DNA of 64,000 nucleotides from Streptomyces sp. NBC_01478 (GTDB lineage Bacteria; Actinomycetota; Actinomycetes; Streptomycetales; Streptomycetaceae): contig NZ_CP109444.1 of NCBI RefSeq assembly GCF_036227225.1, positions 248,001-312,000 of the forward strand, in the 5' to 3' direction. The translations under genes and the position numbers were made by a program. This document shows, piece after piece, positions 8,265-15,979 of this stretch. Position 1 is the stretch's first letter; each line of letters starts with the position of its first letter. The notes below the pieces were generated by a model. The model was given only the letters and a program-made list of their open reading frames with translations. It did no database searches and was not told the DNA's origin.

Positions 8265-8888
8265 CTAGGGGCGGGGGGTGGTGCCGGCGGTGTCGAGGGC
8301 GGCGTGCAGTGCCACCGGGGCGAGCGTGGGCAGCAGCAGCCGCCAGAACTGGGCGATCACGGGCCGCGACAGCCACGCCGTGTCCCGCGCGCCGAGCACC
8401 TCGAACCCCACCGTCGCGGCCACCACCGCGCTCACCACCCCCGCGGGCGCGACCCCCCGGCGCAGTTCGCCGCCCCGCCCGGCCAGGTGCACCGCCTCCC
8501 CCACCCACCCCTGCCACAGCGCACGCAGATCCGCACACGGCACCCGGGTCATGTCACCGCCGAGCCGGAACCCCGCCCGCAGCACCACGTCCTCACGCAG
8601 CCGCCCGGCCAGCCGGTGCGTCACGTCGATGAGATGCTGCAGCGGCCCCGCCTCCTCACCCGCCACCCGCCCGGTCAGCACCCGCAGGGTGTCCGCCGCG
8701 GACTCCTCCACCGCGTCCGCCAGCTCCGCCTTGCCCGCGAAATGGAAGTGCAGCGCCCCGCTGCTCACCCCCGCCCCCGCACTGATCACCGCCAGCGACG
8801 CGGTGGCAAACCCCTGACCGGCGAAACTCTCCGCCGCCGACCGCACCAGGGCCTCCCGGGTACGCGCCGCACGCTCCTGCTTGACCAT
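8265..8888 (-). CDS. ScbR2/pseudo-receptor-like TetR regulator
   Basis: This 207-residue TetR-family protein starts MVKQERAARTREALVRSAAE and has the helix-turn-helix AVISAGAGVSSGALHFHFAG. That is the variant signature (ALHFHF rather than ALYFHF) seen in the second, pseudo-GBL-receptor type of ScbR relatives. A Trp pair (LWQGWVGEAV) lies in the ligand domain. Such proteins often answer to antibiotics or other butenolides rather than to the GBL itself (family knowledge), and here that role is inference. The start ATG is 8888. No close promoter is obvious, and the nearest ARE-like site is 830 bp upstream. It reads in the same direction as the SARP. Confidence 0.85.
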   Translation of the reverse strand: MVKQERAARTREALVRSAAESFAGQGFATASLAVISAGAGVSSGALHFHFAGKAELADAVEESAADTLRVLTGRVAGEEAGPLQHLIDVTHRLAGRLREDVVLRAGFRLGGDMTRVPCADLRALWQGWVGEAVHLAGRGGELRRGVAPAGVVSAVVAATVGFEVLGARDTAWLSRPVIAQFWRLLLPTLAPVALHAALDTAGTTPRP

Positions 8889-9547
8889 CCAACACTCCGT
8901 CACCGAACCGAGAACACCAAAGGGAAACCCCACACCCGCCACACCCGCCGGCCCGCGGGAAAGAGCAGGAACGGACGGACACACCGGCATACCGCCCCCT
9001 GCATCCGCCCGGCAGGGACACACCGCCGCCGGACACCGGACACCGGGCGGAAGACAGCCGGACCGCAGGCCGAAGACAGAAAAGACGGACGCCGTACGCA
9101 CAGCGGCGCAGCCGGCGACAGCACCGGACAGACCGCACCCGGCCCCCGGGCACCACGACGCCGGACACCCAACGCCCGGCCACCCGGGCGCCCGGCCACC
9201 GCGGCACGCGGACCCCCCGCGGGCAGACCCCGCGCGCCGCACCGCAGGCCGGCACCCCGCAGCACACCCGGCAGGCCCGCCACCACCGGACAACATCCAG
9301 CACCAGCGGGCCGCCCCGAGCCCGGACAGGACCCCCACCCCGCCGGGCGCCGGGCCCGGCCGTGGCGGGGCGCGCCGTGCCGGACACCGGGCCGGGCGCA
9401 CCACGCACCGCGCCACCACCCGGCACCGGACCACCAACAGCACCGCCCGCCCGCACCCGGGACAGTCCGCACCGCCGGAAGCCGCCAGAACACCCCGCAC
9501 CCCCGGGAACCGCAGCGCGCCGTGCCGTGGGGCGCCGGAAGACTCCA

Positions 9548-9600
9548 CGACCGACCGACCGACCGACCGACCGGTGCGGGCGGTGCGGGCGGTGCGGGCG
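9548..9600. repeat. CGAC tetranucleotide and GTGCGGGCG nonanucleotide tandem repeats
   Basis: Six perfect copies of CGAC (9548-9571) are followed directly by three copies of a 9-bp unit GTGCGGGCG. They are non-coding and lie about 120 bp to the left of the ARE-like site 4. Confidence 0.85.
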
Positions 9601-9718
9601 GGTGCCGGTGTCCTCCCGGGGCACGGCGGACGCCCGCACCGGCCGGCGGGACAGGACGCCGGCAACCCTTCACGGCGTACCCCTCCCCCACCGCGCGGCC
9701 GGACGATGCCACCCCACC

Positions 9719-9746
9719 GTAACAAACCGCATGCGTGGTTTACATG
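9719..9746. promoter_or_regulatory. ARE-like operator 4
   Basis: This is the most symmetric of the six sites. AAACCGCATGCGTGGTTT reads as AAACC-GC-ATGC-GT-GGTTT, flanked by GTAAC and ACATG. It lies between the divergent TetR2 and afsA genes, 830 bp from the first and more than 1 kb from the second, so its target is unclear. Confidence 0.7.
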
Positions 9747-10295
9747 AGGGGGCGGGAAACGCACCCACCGAACCGGCCACCCCGGCAGCCCGCCGGGCCG
9801 TCACCGCCAGGCACGGGGCGGCCGGTAGACCGCACCCGCCCGCCCCCGGTGCCACGCCTGACCCCGCACCCGGCCGCCGTCTCCGCCACCGTCGCCGCCG
9901 TCGCCGCCGTCGTCCGCGCGGGCGGCCAGCACCGCGCACAGCACGGCGCACAGCGCCGCCAGCTCCTCCCGGCTCGCCCGCCCGCGCTCCACCCGGAAAA
10001 CACTCTCCGCGCTGCTCACCCGGCCCGCACTCCCTTCTTCCCGACGTGCGGCCACCCTGCGCCGGCGCACTGGAGGACCACTCCCGCCCCGCTCGAGAAC
10101 CACCCCGCACCGCCCCCGCCGCAACCGGTCCGGGATGCCCCCGCACCCCGCCCCGGCCGGCCGCCGCCCGCCGCGCCGCACCGCGCACACCACCGGCCCC
10201 CCGAAGCCCGGCGCCACGCCCCCCGGCACGGTTCCGGCCATCCGGCACGGAGCGGCCCCCTCCGCATTTCGTGCCCCCGGAAGCCCCGATACCCC

Positions 10296-10325
10296 TAGAA
10301 AGAAAACCGAGTGGTATGTATCTTC
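10296..10325. promoter_or_regulatory. ARE-like operator 5 (afsA promoter region)
   Basis: The left half is TAGAAAGAAAACCGAG and the right half is TGGTATGTATCTTCT. It diverges most from the GGACGGTT core but keeps the AAAACC/GGTATGT symmetry and the A/T-rich flanks. It lies 470 bp upstream of the preferred afsA start and 200 bp upstream of the alternative start at 10525. Confidence 0.6.
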
Positions 10326-10641
10326 TGGTCCGGAGACCGCGTCACACCGCACCGCACGGCACCGCACGAGTGCACCGCACCGCCGCACCACGCTGCCGCA
10401 CCGCCCTGCACGACACGGCACCGCACGCCCCACCCCGCCCCACCCCGTCCCGTCGCGTACGGCGGGACACCGCGGGGCACCGCACCTCACCCGATCCGTC
10501 CCGATCCCGGCCCCAGGGGGAACCATGTCCGCACCCACATTCCACACCCACCGCCCGGCCCGCACCACGGCACCCGCCCCGCAGGACACCGCACCACCAG
10601 CCACACCCGCACACACCCCGGACACCGCACCACCCGCCCCG

Positions 10642-10722
10642 CACACCACGCACACCACGCACACCACGCACACCACGCACACCACGGGCACCACGGGCAC
10701 CACGGGCACCACGGGCACCACG
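10642..10722 (+). repeat. Nonanucleotide tandem repeats in the afsA leader
   Basis: Five copies of CACACCACG (10642-10686) are followed by four of GGCACCACG (10687-10722). They are in frame with afsA and would encode Thr/His and Thr/Gly repeats if the upstream start at 10525 were used. With the start at 10795 they are untranslated leader. Confidence 0.9.
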
Positions 10723-10794
10723 GGCACCGGACCGTCCACGAACACCACCCGCACCGCAATGCCCGCAGGCACCGCGGACACAAGGAGCACCGGG

Positions 10795-11775
10795 ATGCCC
10801 GCGGGCGCCGGGGACAGGATGTCCGCGGGTGCCGCGGGTGCCGCGGGTGCCGGGGTGTCAGCGGGCCAGGACGCCTTCGGTCACCTCTCCCTGACCCGGA
10901 CCGTCCCCAAGGAGTTCGTCCACCGCGCCTCCGTCGCCGAGGTCCTGCTCACCGACTGGCACCGCACCGGCCAGGACCGCTTCACCGTCAGCGCCCAATG
11001 GCCCCGCGCCCACTCCTTCTTCACCCCCATCAACGGCCGCCACGACCCCCTCATCGCCGCAGAAACCATCCGCCAGAGCGGACTCCTCCTCGCCCACACC
11101 GAATACGGCGTCCCCCTCGACCACAACTTCGTCATGCACGACCTCACCCTCACCCTCGACCCCGCGCACCTCCACGTCGGCCCCGCACCCGCCGCCCTCA
11201 CCATCGACGTCACCTGCTCCGACATCACCCGCCGCCGCGGCCGCACCGCCGCCCTGCGCTACACCAGCACCCTGCGCCGCGACGGCCACACCCTCGCCCG
11301 CGCCGACGCCTCCTGCACCTGCACACCCCCCGCCGTCTACAGGCGCCTCCGCGGCAACCGCACCCACACCACCCCCCTCCCCCTCACCGCCCCCACCGCA
11401 CCCCAGACCGTCGGCCGCACCTCCCCCACCGACGTCGTCCTCACCCCCACCCCCCACCCCCACACCTGGCAACTCCGCACCGACACCCGCCACCCCGTCC
11501 TCTTCGACCACCCCGTCGACCACATCCCCGGCATGGTCCTCCTCGAAGCCGCCCGCCAAGCCACCACCGCCCACCTCGGCCACCCCACCCTCCCCCTCAC
11601 CCTCACCACCACCTTCACCAACTACGCCGAACTCGACACCCCCTGCCACCTCCAAACCCACCCCACCCCCACACCCACCACCACCCGCCCCACCCCCCAC
11701 CAGACCATCCACATCACCTGCCACCAGAACAACCGCCCCGTCTTCCACTCCACCATCACCACCACCACCCCCTAA
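10795..11775 (+). CDS. AfsA-family gamma-butyrolactone synthase
   Basis: AfsA-type enzymes join a beta-ketoacyl-ACP to dihydroxyacetone phosphate, the first step to A-factor-like signals. Two AfsA hot-dog repeats are visible. The first runs from about residue 40 ([20 protein letters not shown], then [20 protein letters not shown]). The second, from about 230, contains [20 protein letters not shown] and [12 protein letters not shown] prefer ATG 10795 (326 residues) because AAGGAG lies seven bases upstream and the length matches the family. An in-frame ATG at 10525 (416 residues), also with a G-rich ribosome site, would add a repeat-rich tail. The downstream half avoids G at third positions (Leu CTC, Glu GAA). 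ARE-like sites upstream suggest receptor control. Confidence 0.9.
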   Translation: MPAGAGDRMSAGAAGAAGAGVSAGQDAFGHLSLTRTVPKEFVHRASVAEVLLTDWHRTGQDRFTVSAQWPRAHSFFTPINGRHDPLIAAETIRQSGLLLAHTEYGVPLDHNFVMHDLTLTLDPAHLHVGPAPAALTIDVTCSDITRRRGRTAALRYTSTLRRDGHTLARADASCTCTPPAVYRRLRGNRTHTTPLPLTAPTAPQTVGRTSPTDVVLTPTPHPHTWQLRTDTRHPVLFDHPVDHIPGMVLLEAARQATTAHLGHPTLPLTLTTTFTNYAELDTPCHLQTHPTPTPTTTRPTPHQTIHITCHQNNRPVFHSTITTTTP

Positions 11776-12498
11776 CACCCCCGCCACCACCCCCACCACA
11801 CCCCCGGCCGACCCCGCACCCCACCCCCACCGGGACCAGCACGACCACACCCCCACAGGCCACCACCCCCGCCAACCACACCCCCACCGGCCACCACGCC
11901 ACGGACCGAACCGAAAACCCCGCCCCGGACCGACACCGGACACCCACGCCACCGGACAGTCCGCCCCGCCACCGGACACACCCACGGACACCACGACACG
12001 CCCCGGGGCCTTCCCGCCCGCACCACCGCGCCCGCCCCCGAACCGCACCCCCGCCGAACACCGCCGACCGCCCGGCCGGGAAAACCCGCCGGCCGCGAAC
12101 CGGACCCCGAACAGCACCCCCCTCAGACCCCACCACCCCACACACCCACCGCCCGGCCAGCACCACACCCCCGCCCGGCCGGCCACCACACCCCGGACCA
12201 CCAGCACAACGGCCCACCACAAACCACCCGGCACCACCCGGCACCCCCACCCGCCGGACAGAACACCCCCACCCACACCCACCGGCCGGACCACAGAAAC
12301 AAACCCGCCCGGCAACCGAACCCACCCCTACAACAAAAAACCCACCCCACACAAAACAATCAGACACAGATGCGGACAAATCGCCGCAAAAAATGTGGGT
12401 TCACCCGCAGAAACCCACCCCCACACCCCACACCCGCCCACCACACACCCGGCAACCGATCACCGCACAACCCCCCGGACCCCCCACCAAACCCCGTA
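11776..12498. other. C-rich, G-poor intergenic region after afsA
   Basis: Over 700 bp of mostly C and A on the plus strand, with no supported gene. A 7-bp stem (GTGGGTT at 12395-12401 with AACCCAC at 12412-12418) could be a weak terminator. The strand bias matches that of the flanking coding sequences, so it is not a product of codon choice alone. Confidence 0.5.
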
Positions 12499-12528
12499 GA
12501 CTATACGAACTGGACGGTATTTTTAACC
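12499..12528. promoter_or_regulatory. ARE-like operator 6 (receptor copy 2 promoter)
   Basis: The left half is GACTATACGAA and the right half is CTGGACGGTATTTTTAACC. It shares ACTGGACGGT exactly with site 1, in front of the related receptor. It ends 36 bp before the ATG at 12565, where a bound receptor would block initiation. Confidence 0.72.
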
Positions 12529-12564
12529 GCGGGCACCCCACCCGCACCGAAAGAAAGCCACCCC

Positions 12565-13263
12565 ATGCCACAACCCAAACAAGACCGCGCCATCCGCACC
12601 CGCCACACCATCCTCATGGCCGCAGCCACCGTCTTCGAAGAACGCGGCTACCAAGCCGCCACCATCAGCGAAATCCTCACCACCGCCAACGTCACCAAAG
12701 GCGCCCTCTACTTCCACTTCAAATCAAAAGAACAACTCGCCCAAGGCGTCCTCGCCGGACAAGACCAAAACCTCACCGTCCCCCCACACCCCTGCAAAAC
12801 CCAAGAACTCATCGACACCACCATGCTCCACGCCCACCGCCTCCAAACAGACCCCCTCGTCCGCGCCGGCGTCCGCCTCACCCTCGACCAACGCGCCGAC
12901 GGACTCGACCGCACCGCCCCCTTCCACCACTGGACCACCATCGTCACCAACCTCCTCACCCAAGCCCAACAACAAGGCGAACTCCTCCCCCACGTCAACC
13001 CCCAAGAAACCGCCCAAATACTCGTCGGCGCCTTCGCCGGCATCCAAGCCATGTCCCAAGCAACCACCAACTACCAAAACCTCCCCACCACCATCACCAC
13101 CCTCCTCCAACACACCCTCCCCACCATCACCCACCCCGCCACCCTCACCACCCTCAACCTCACCCCCCAACGAGCACACACCATCGCCACCCTCACCACA
13201 CACACCAACACAGCAGAAACCGCAACCGCCATCACAACCGACACAAACAACAACGCAGCCTAA
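12565..13263 (+). CDS. ArpA/ScbR-type TetR gamma-butyrolactone receptor (copy 2)
   Basis: The 232-residue protein has the GBL-receptor HTH (FEERGYQAATISEILTTAN, VTKGALYFHFKSKEQLAQGV) and a Trp in FHHWTTIVT at about the ligand-contact position. It matches copy 1 (3200-3862) nearly residue for residue through ELLPHV and ILVGAFAGIQAMSQ, then ends in a Thr-rich tail. A purine-rich GAAAGAAAG precedes the ATG. Codon use is abnormal for Streptomyces: Leu is almost only CTC, Lys mostly AAA, Gln CAA and Glu GAA, so G is avoided on the sense strand. The ARE-like site 36 bp upstream suggests autoregulation. The next feature downstream is an IS3-family element. Confidence 0.9.
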   Translation: MPQPKQDRAIRTRHTILMAAATVFEERGYQAATISEILTTANVTKGALYFHFKSKEQLAQGVLAGQDQNLTVPPHPCKTQELIDTTMLHAHRLQTDPLVRAGVRLTLDQRADGLDRTAPFHHWTTIVTNLLTQAQQQGELLPHVNPQETAQILVGAFAGIQAMSQATTNYQNLPTTITTLLQHTLPTITHPATLTTLNLTPQRAHTIATLTTHTNTAETATAITTDTNNNAA

Positions 13264-13436
13264 AAACACCCACACACCAACCAACCCGCCCCACAACCCA
13301 CGCCAGCACCAACAACCAACCCAGCCACCCCACAACAAACAACACACACCCGGCACCAGAACCAACACCCTGCGCCACAGACCGGAGCCAACCAGGAGAA
13401 GCACGGGAGGTTCCCCCGGTGTGCGGGAGGTGCTGA

Positions 13437-14354
13437 TCAGCTGGTCAGGGCGGGTTGACGGGGTTTCAGGTTCGTTCGTTTGGCCGGTGCCTGGTCGGCG
13501 TAGTGCTTCTCCTCGAACTCGACCGGACTGAGGTAGCCGAGCCGTTTCTGGATGCGCCGGGAGTTATAGAAGCCGTCGATGTACTCGAACAGCGCGAGGT
13601 TCACCTCGGCCCGGGTGGCGAAAACGCGCCCGCGGATGCACTCCGTCTTGATCAGCATCCACAGGTTCTCCGCGAGGGCGTTGTCGTAAGAGTCCCCGAC
13701 TGAGCCCATGGACGCGTGAACTCCCGCCCGCACCAGGCGAGTTGTCAGCTTCACGGACGTGTACTGACAGCCGTGGTCGGCGTGGTGGACGAGCGTGCCG
13801 GGCTCGACCTCGCGGGAGGCGAGGGCGTACTCGAGGGTGGTCAGGACCAGGTCGGCGTCCGCGCGGGCGGAGGTCTCCCAGGCGACGACCCGGCGAGAGA
13901 ACGCGTCCCGGATCGCCGAGAGCCACAAGGGCCCCTCACCGGTGGTGATCATGGTGAGGTCGGTGACCCACAGCCGGTTCGGCGCGGGTGCGGCGAAGTC
14001 CCGCTCGACCAGGTCCGGGGCGAGTGTGGCCTTGGGATCGCGGCGGGTGAAGGCGCTTCGGCGTGGGCTGACGCCCGCGATGTCGGCCTCGCGCATCAGG
14101 CGCTCGACCCGCTTGCGGCCCACATGGACGCCCTCGCGCTTGAGCACGGCGTGCACGCGCGGCGAGCCGTAGATCCCGCCCGAGTCGGCGTGGATCTCTT
14201 TGATCTGCTCGGTGAGTTCCACGTCCCGGCGCCGGCGTTCGCACGGCTCGCGCTCGGCACGACGCCAGCGGTAGTACGTCGAGGAGGCGATGGACAGTTC
14301 CCGCAGTACGCACTCGACTCCCAGGTGCGGGTGCTCGTCGACGAGCGCCGTCAC
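13437..14354 (-). CDS. IS3-family transposase OrfB (rve integrase domain)
   Basis: At 305 residues it has an HTH_21 region (EIHADSGGIYGSPRVHAVLK) followed by a DDE integrase core. The three acidic residues sit in WVTDLTMI, HHADHGCQYTS and the later SYDNALAENLWMLIKTE. The C-terminus has YNSRRIQKRLGYLSPVEFE, typical of IS3/IS150 transposases. It begins within the last codons of orfA and would be made as an OrfAB fusion by -1 frameshifting. It appears intact. Confidence 0.92.
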   Translation of the reverse strand: MTALVDEHPHLGVECVLRELSIASSTYYRWRRAEREPCERRRRDVELTEQIKEIHADSGGIYGSPRVHAVLKREGVHVGRKRVERLMREADIAGVSPRRSAFTRRDPKATLAPDLVERDFAAPAPNRLWVTDLTMITTGEGPLWLSAIRDAFSRRVVAWETSARADADLVLTTLEYALASREVEPGTLVHHADHGCQYTSVKLTTRLVRAGVHASMGSVGDSYDNALAENLWMLIKTECIRGRVFATRAEVNLALFEYIDGFYNSRRIQKRLGYLSPVEFEEKHYADQAPAKRTNLKPRQPALTS

Positions 14355-14659
14355 CTGGGCCGGGTCGGGTCGAGCTGCGCCGCGAAAAACGCCGAAGCCG
14401 TCCGCAGGACCTCGTTCGCCCGCTTGAGCTGGACGTTCTCCTTGCGCAGCGCGGCGAGTTCGGCGCGTTCATCGGTGGTCAGCCGGTCATCCCGCTCGCC
14501 GGCGTCCGCCTCGGCCTGACGGATCCAGCCGCGCAGGGCCTCCGGATGCACGCCGAGATCGACAGCAAGCTTCTTGATCTGCGGCTTCGGGTCGGAGGTG
14601 CGGTACATCCGCACCGCACGCTCACGCAACTCCAGCGAGTACTTTCTGGGAGCGGCCAT
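14351..14659 (-). CDS. IS3-family transposase OrfA (HTH)
   Basis: This 102-residue protein begins MAAPRKYSLELRERAVRMY and has an HTH_Tnp_1 fold (KKLAVDLGVHPEALRGWIRQ). A leucine-zipper-like segment follows (ELAALRKENVQLKRANEVLR). It binds the element ends and overlaps orfB by 4 bp. The start ATG 14659 was chosen because the conserved family N-terminus begins there; upstream codons are outside the family pattern. Confidence 0.9.
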   Translation of the reverse strand: MAAPRKYSLELRERAVRMYRTSDPKPQIKKLAVDLGVHPEALRGWIRQAEADAGERDDRLTTDERAELAALRKENVQLKRANEVLRTASAFFAAQLDPTRPR

Positions 14660-14727
14660 GGTCGATGTTCCTCTCATGAGAACCATCTGACCCTCTGTCA
14701 ACACACTCCGCATCTCGGGGGAACCTC

Positions 14728-15150
14728 GGTCCACGGGGCTCGGACCTGTGTGTTCGCCCCCTTTTTAGCGCGGACATGAGCTGAGTCGAGGACTGCACGG
14801 GACAGGTCGATCAGGCCCTGCTCGTCCAGGAGTTGGAGAACTCTCTGGTGCAGTCGGCCCCAGACACCGGCCCGGGACCAGATGGCGAAGCGGCGGTGCA
14901 CGGTCGACTTCGACGCCCCGAAGCACGGCGGCAACGCCCGCCATGCGCAGCCGCTGACCAGGACGTAGACGATCGCGGCGAAGACGCCTCGTCATCGATG
15001 TTCGCGACCCCGCCGCCCTGCGGACGAACCCGCGCCGGCGGCAGCAACGGCCTCGCCAACTCCCACAAGCCGTCCGGAACGATCCATCCCCACCGTCCAC
15101 TCCCCATGCCCAGCACAACCACCAACTGACCATGTAGGAAACGGTCTTAG
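14728..15150 (-). pseudogene. Decayed IS5-family transposase, cut by the IS3 element
   Basis: The minus strand reads MGSGRWGWIVPDGLWELA and PLLPPARVRPQGGGVANIDD in one frame. It loses a base after DDEA, and continues in another frame as LPPCFGASKSTVHRRFAIW and LSRAVLDSAHVRAKKG. A second single-base loss in a G run follows. Only the N-terminal half remains, because the IS3 element starts where the DDE core should continue. The sequence near 15129-15150 looks like the original outer end. Confidence 0.82.
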
Positions 15151-15153
15151 ACC

Positions 15154-15960
15154 GAGCTGCGGAAGGGCTCGTCGTCCAGGTCCGCGTGCTCCATCACGAT
15201 CACCTGGAAGTCGCCGTCAAGGGCGTCGATCGTCTTGTAGAGGTTGAGCAGGGCGGTTCTGTCGGGTCCGGCCAACGCGGTGCCGTCTGGAGCGTCTTCC
15301 GGGAAGTGGACCTGGGACGGTTGGTCAAGGACAAGGAGGCGGGTACGGGATTGTGCTGCTCAGAGAACCACTCGTGCATGCTGAGCAGGGTTGCAATGTG
15401 GTAGCCGAGCCAGTTCTCCCCGCCGCCCGTGTCGGCCAGCCGGACCGGTCCGCGGGTGGTGTCCGCGACGACGGTCAGCCCTCGTGGGGCAAGGCGGCTG
15501 GGTGACTCCTTGTGTTCGAGGTCCAGGGCGACGGCCTTGTCCTTGATCTTCGTTTGATCCGGGAGACGAAGCTGTTGAGCCGGTCATCTCGTGCTCCCGA
15601 AGCGCGGCTGCAATCGCCGGGCGACTGGGGCGAAGCCCGGTGTGAAACGCATGCTCGGCGAGGGGCGAGTCCCCGGCAACCGCTGAGGCGGCGGTCTCCC
15701 AGCAGGTCGCTCGGGCCGTCGAGCTGCTCCACGCGCACATCCAGCGGGCCCCGCCTGTCCTGCTTCCCCGTGTGGCACGGCAAGAAGACGAGGCGCCTAC
15801 GGGCCGCGTGCACAGGGATGTTGAGTTCGCCGGGCGCCGGGCGATCACCGGCGCGTCGTCCGGCGGCATGGGAATTTTCAGATGGGGATCCCCATGGAGA
15901 AATAGGGGGATCCCCGGTACAGCTGATGCCAGAAGGCTTTACTGCCGACCACCCAGGCAC
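15154..15960 (-). pseudogene. Remnant of a DUF3732 (SMC/ABC-like ATPase) gene
   Basis: The minus strand encodes, in shifting frames, pieces typical of the C-terminal part of DUF3732 proteins: DDRLNSFVSRIK, then LTVVADTTRGPVRLADTGGG with ENWLGYHIATLLSMHEWF. After a frameshift near 15345 come LDQPSQVHFPEDAPDG (Walker B-like) and FQVIVMEHADLDDEPFRSSV before a stop at about 15150. At least two frameshifts and no start make it non-functional. DUF3732 genes occur in ABC-ATPase modules suspected of defence or DNA maintenance. The part 15600-15960 is less clearly the same gene. Confidence 0.6.
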
Positions 15961-15979
15961 CGGGACGGAGATCTCGCGC

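Larger units (their letters stand above)
8889..10295. other. 1.4-kb low-complexity intergenic region between TetR2 and the afsA promoter
   Basis: No gene is supported. The long open frames here are products of composition. The plus strand is C-rich and G-poor. The region holds six CGAC repeats (9548-9571), then three copies of GTGCGGGCG (about 9574-9600), and the ARE-like site 4 at 9719-9746. The divergent genes are TetR2 (minus, 8888) and afsA (plus). Confidence 0.55.
13407..14727 (-). mobile_element. IS3-family insertion sequence, apparently complete
   Basis: Terminal inverted repeats start GAGGTTCCCCCG at both ends (13407-13418, and the reverse complement at 14716-14727), and partial matches continue inward. 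The element is about 1.32 kb with orfA and orfB overlapping by 4 bp, the usual IS3 arrangement. No clear target duplication is seen. The right end abuts a decayed IS5-family transposase in mid-gene, so this element inserted into the older one. Confidence 0.85.

Noticed and set aside
9548..9600. Short tandem repeats considered as a CRISPR array
   Set aside because: Units are 4 and 9 bp with no spacers, and no cas genes are present.
8881..9747. Possible plus-strand Pro/Arg/Thr-rich protein upstream of afsA
   Set aside because: No ribosome site, no domain, composition follows local C-richness, and it crosses tandem repeats.
10525..10794. afsA start at ATG 10525
   Set aside because: Not excluded, but the added 90 residues are repeat-encoded and AAGGAG precedes ATG 10795 at ideal spacing. 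It is kept as an alternative.
10311..13436. A plus-strand open frame of over 1000 codons across afsA and the second receptor
   Set aside because: It is His/Pro/Arg/Thr-rich nonsense in a frame shifted from the two recognisable genes. The extreme C-rich composition removes stop codons.
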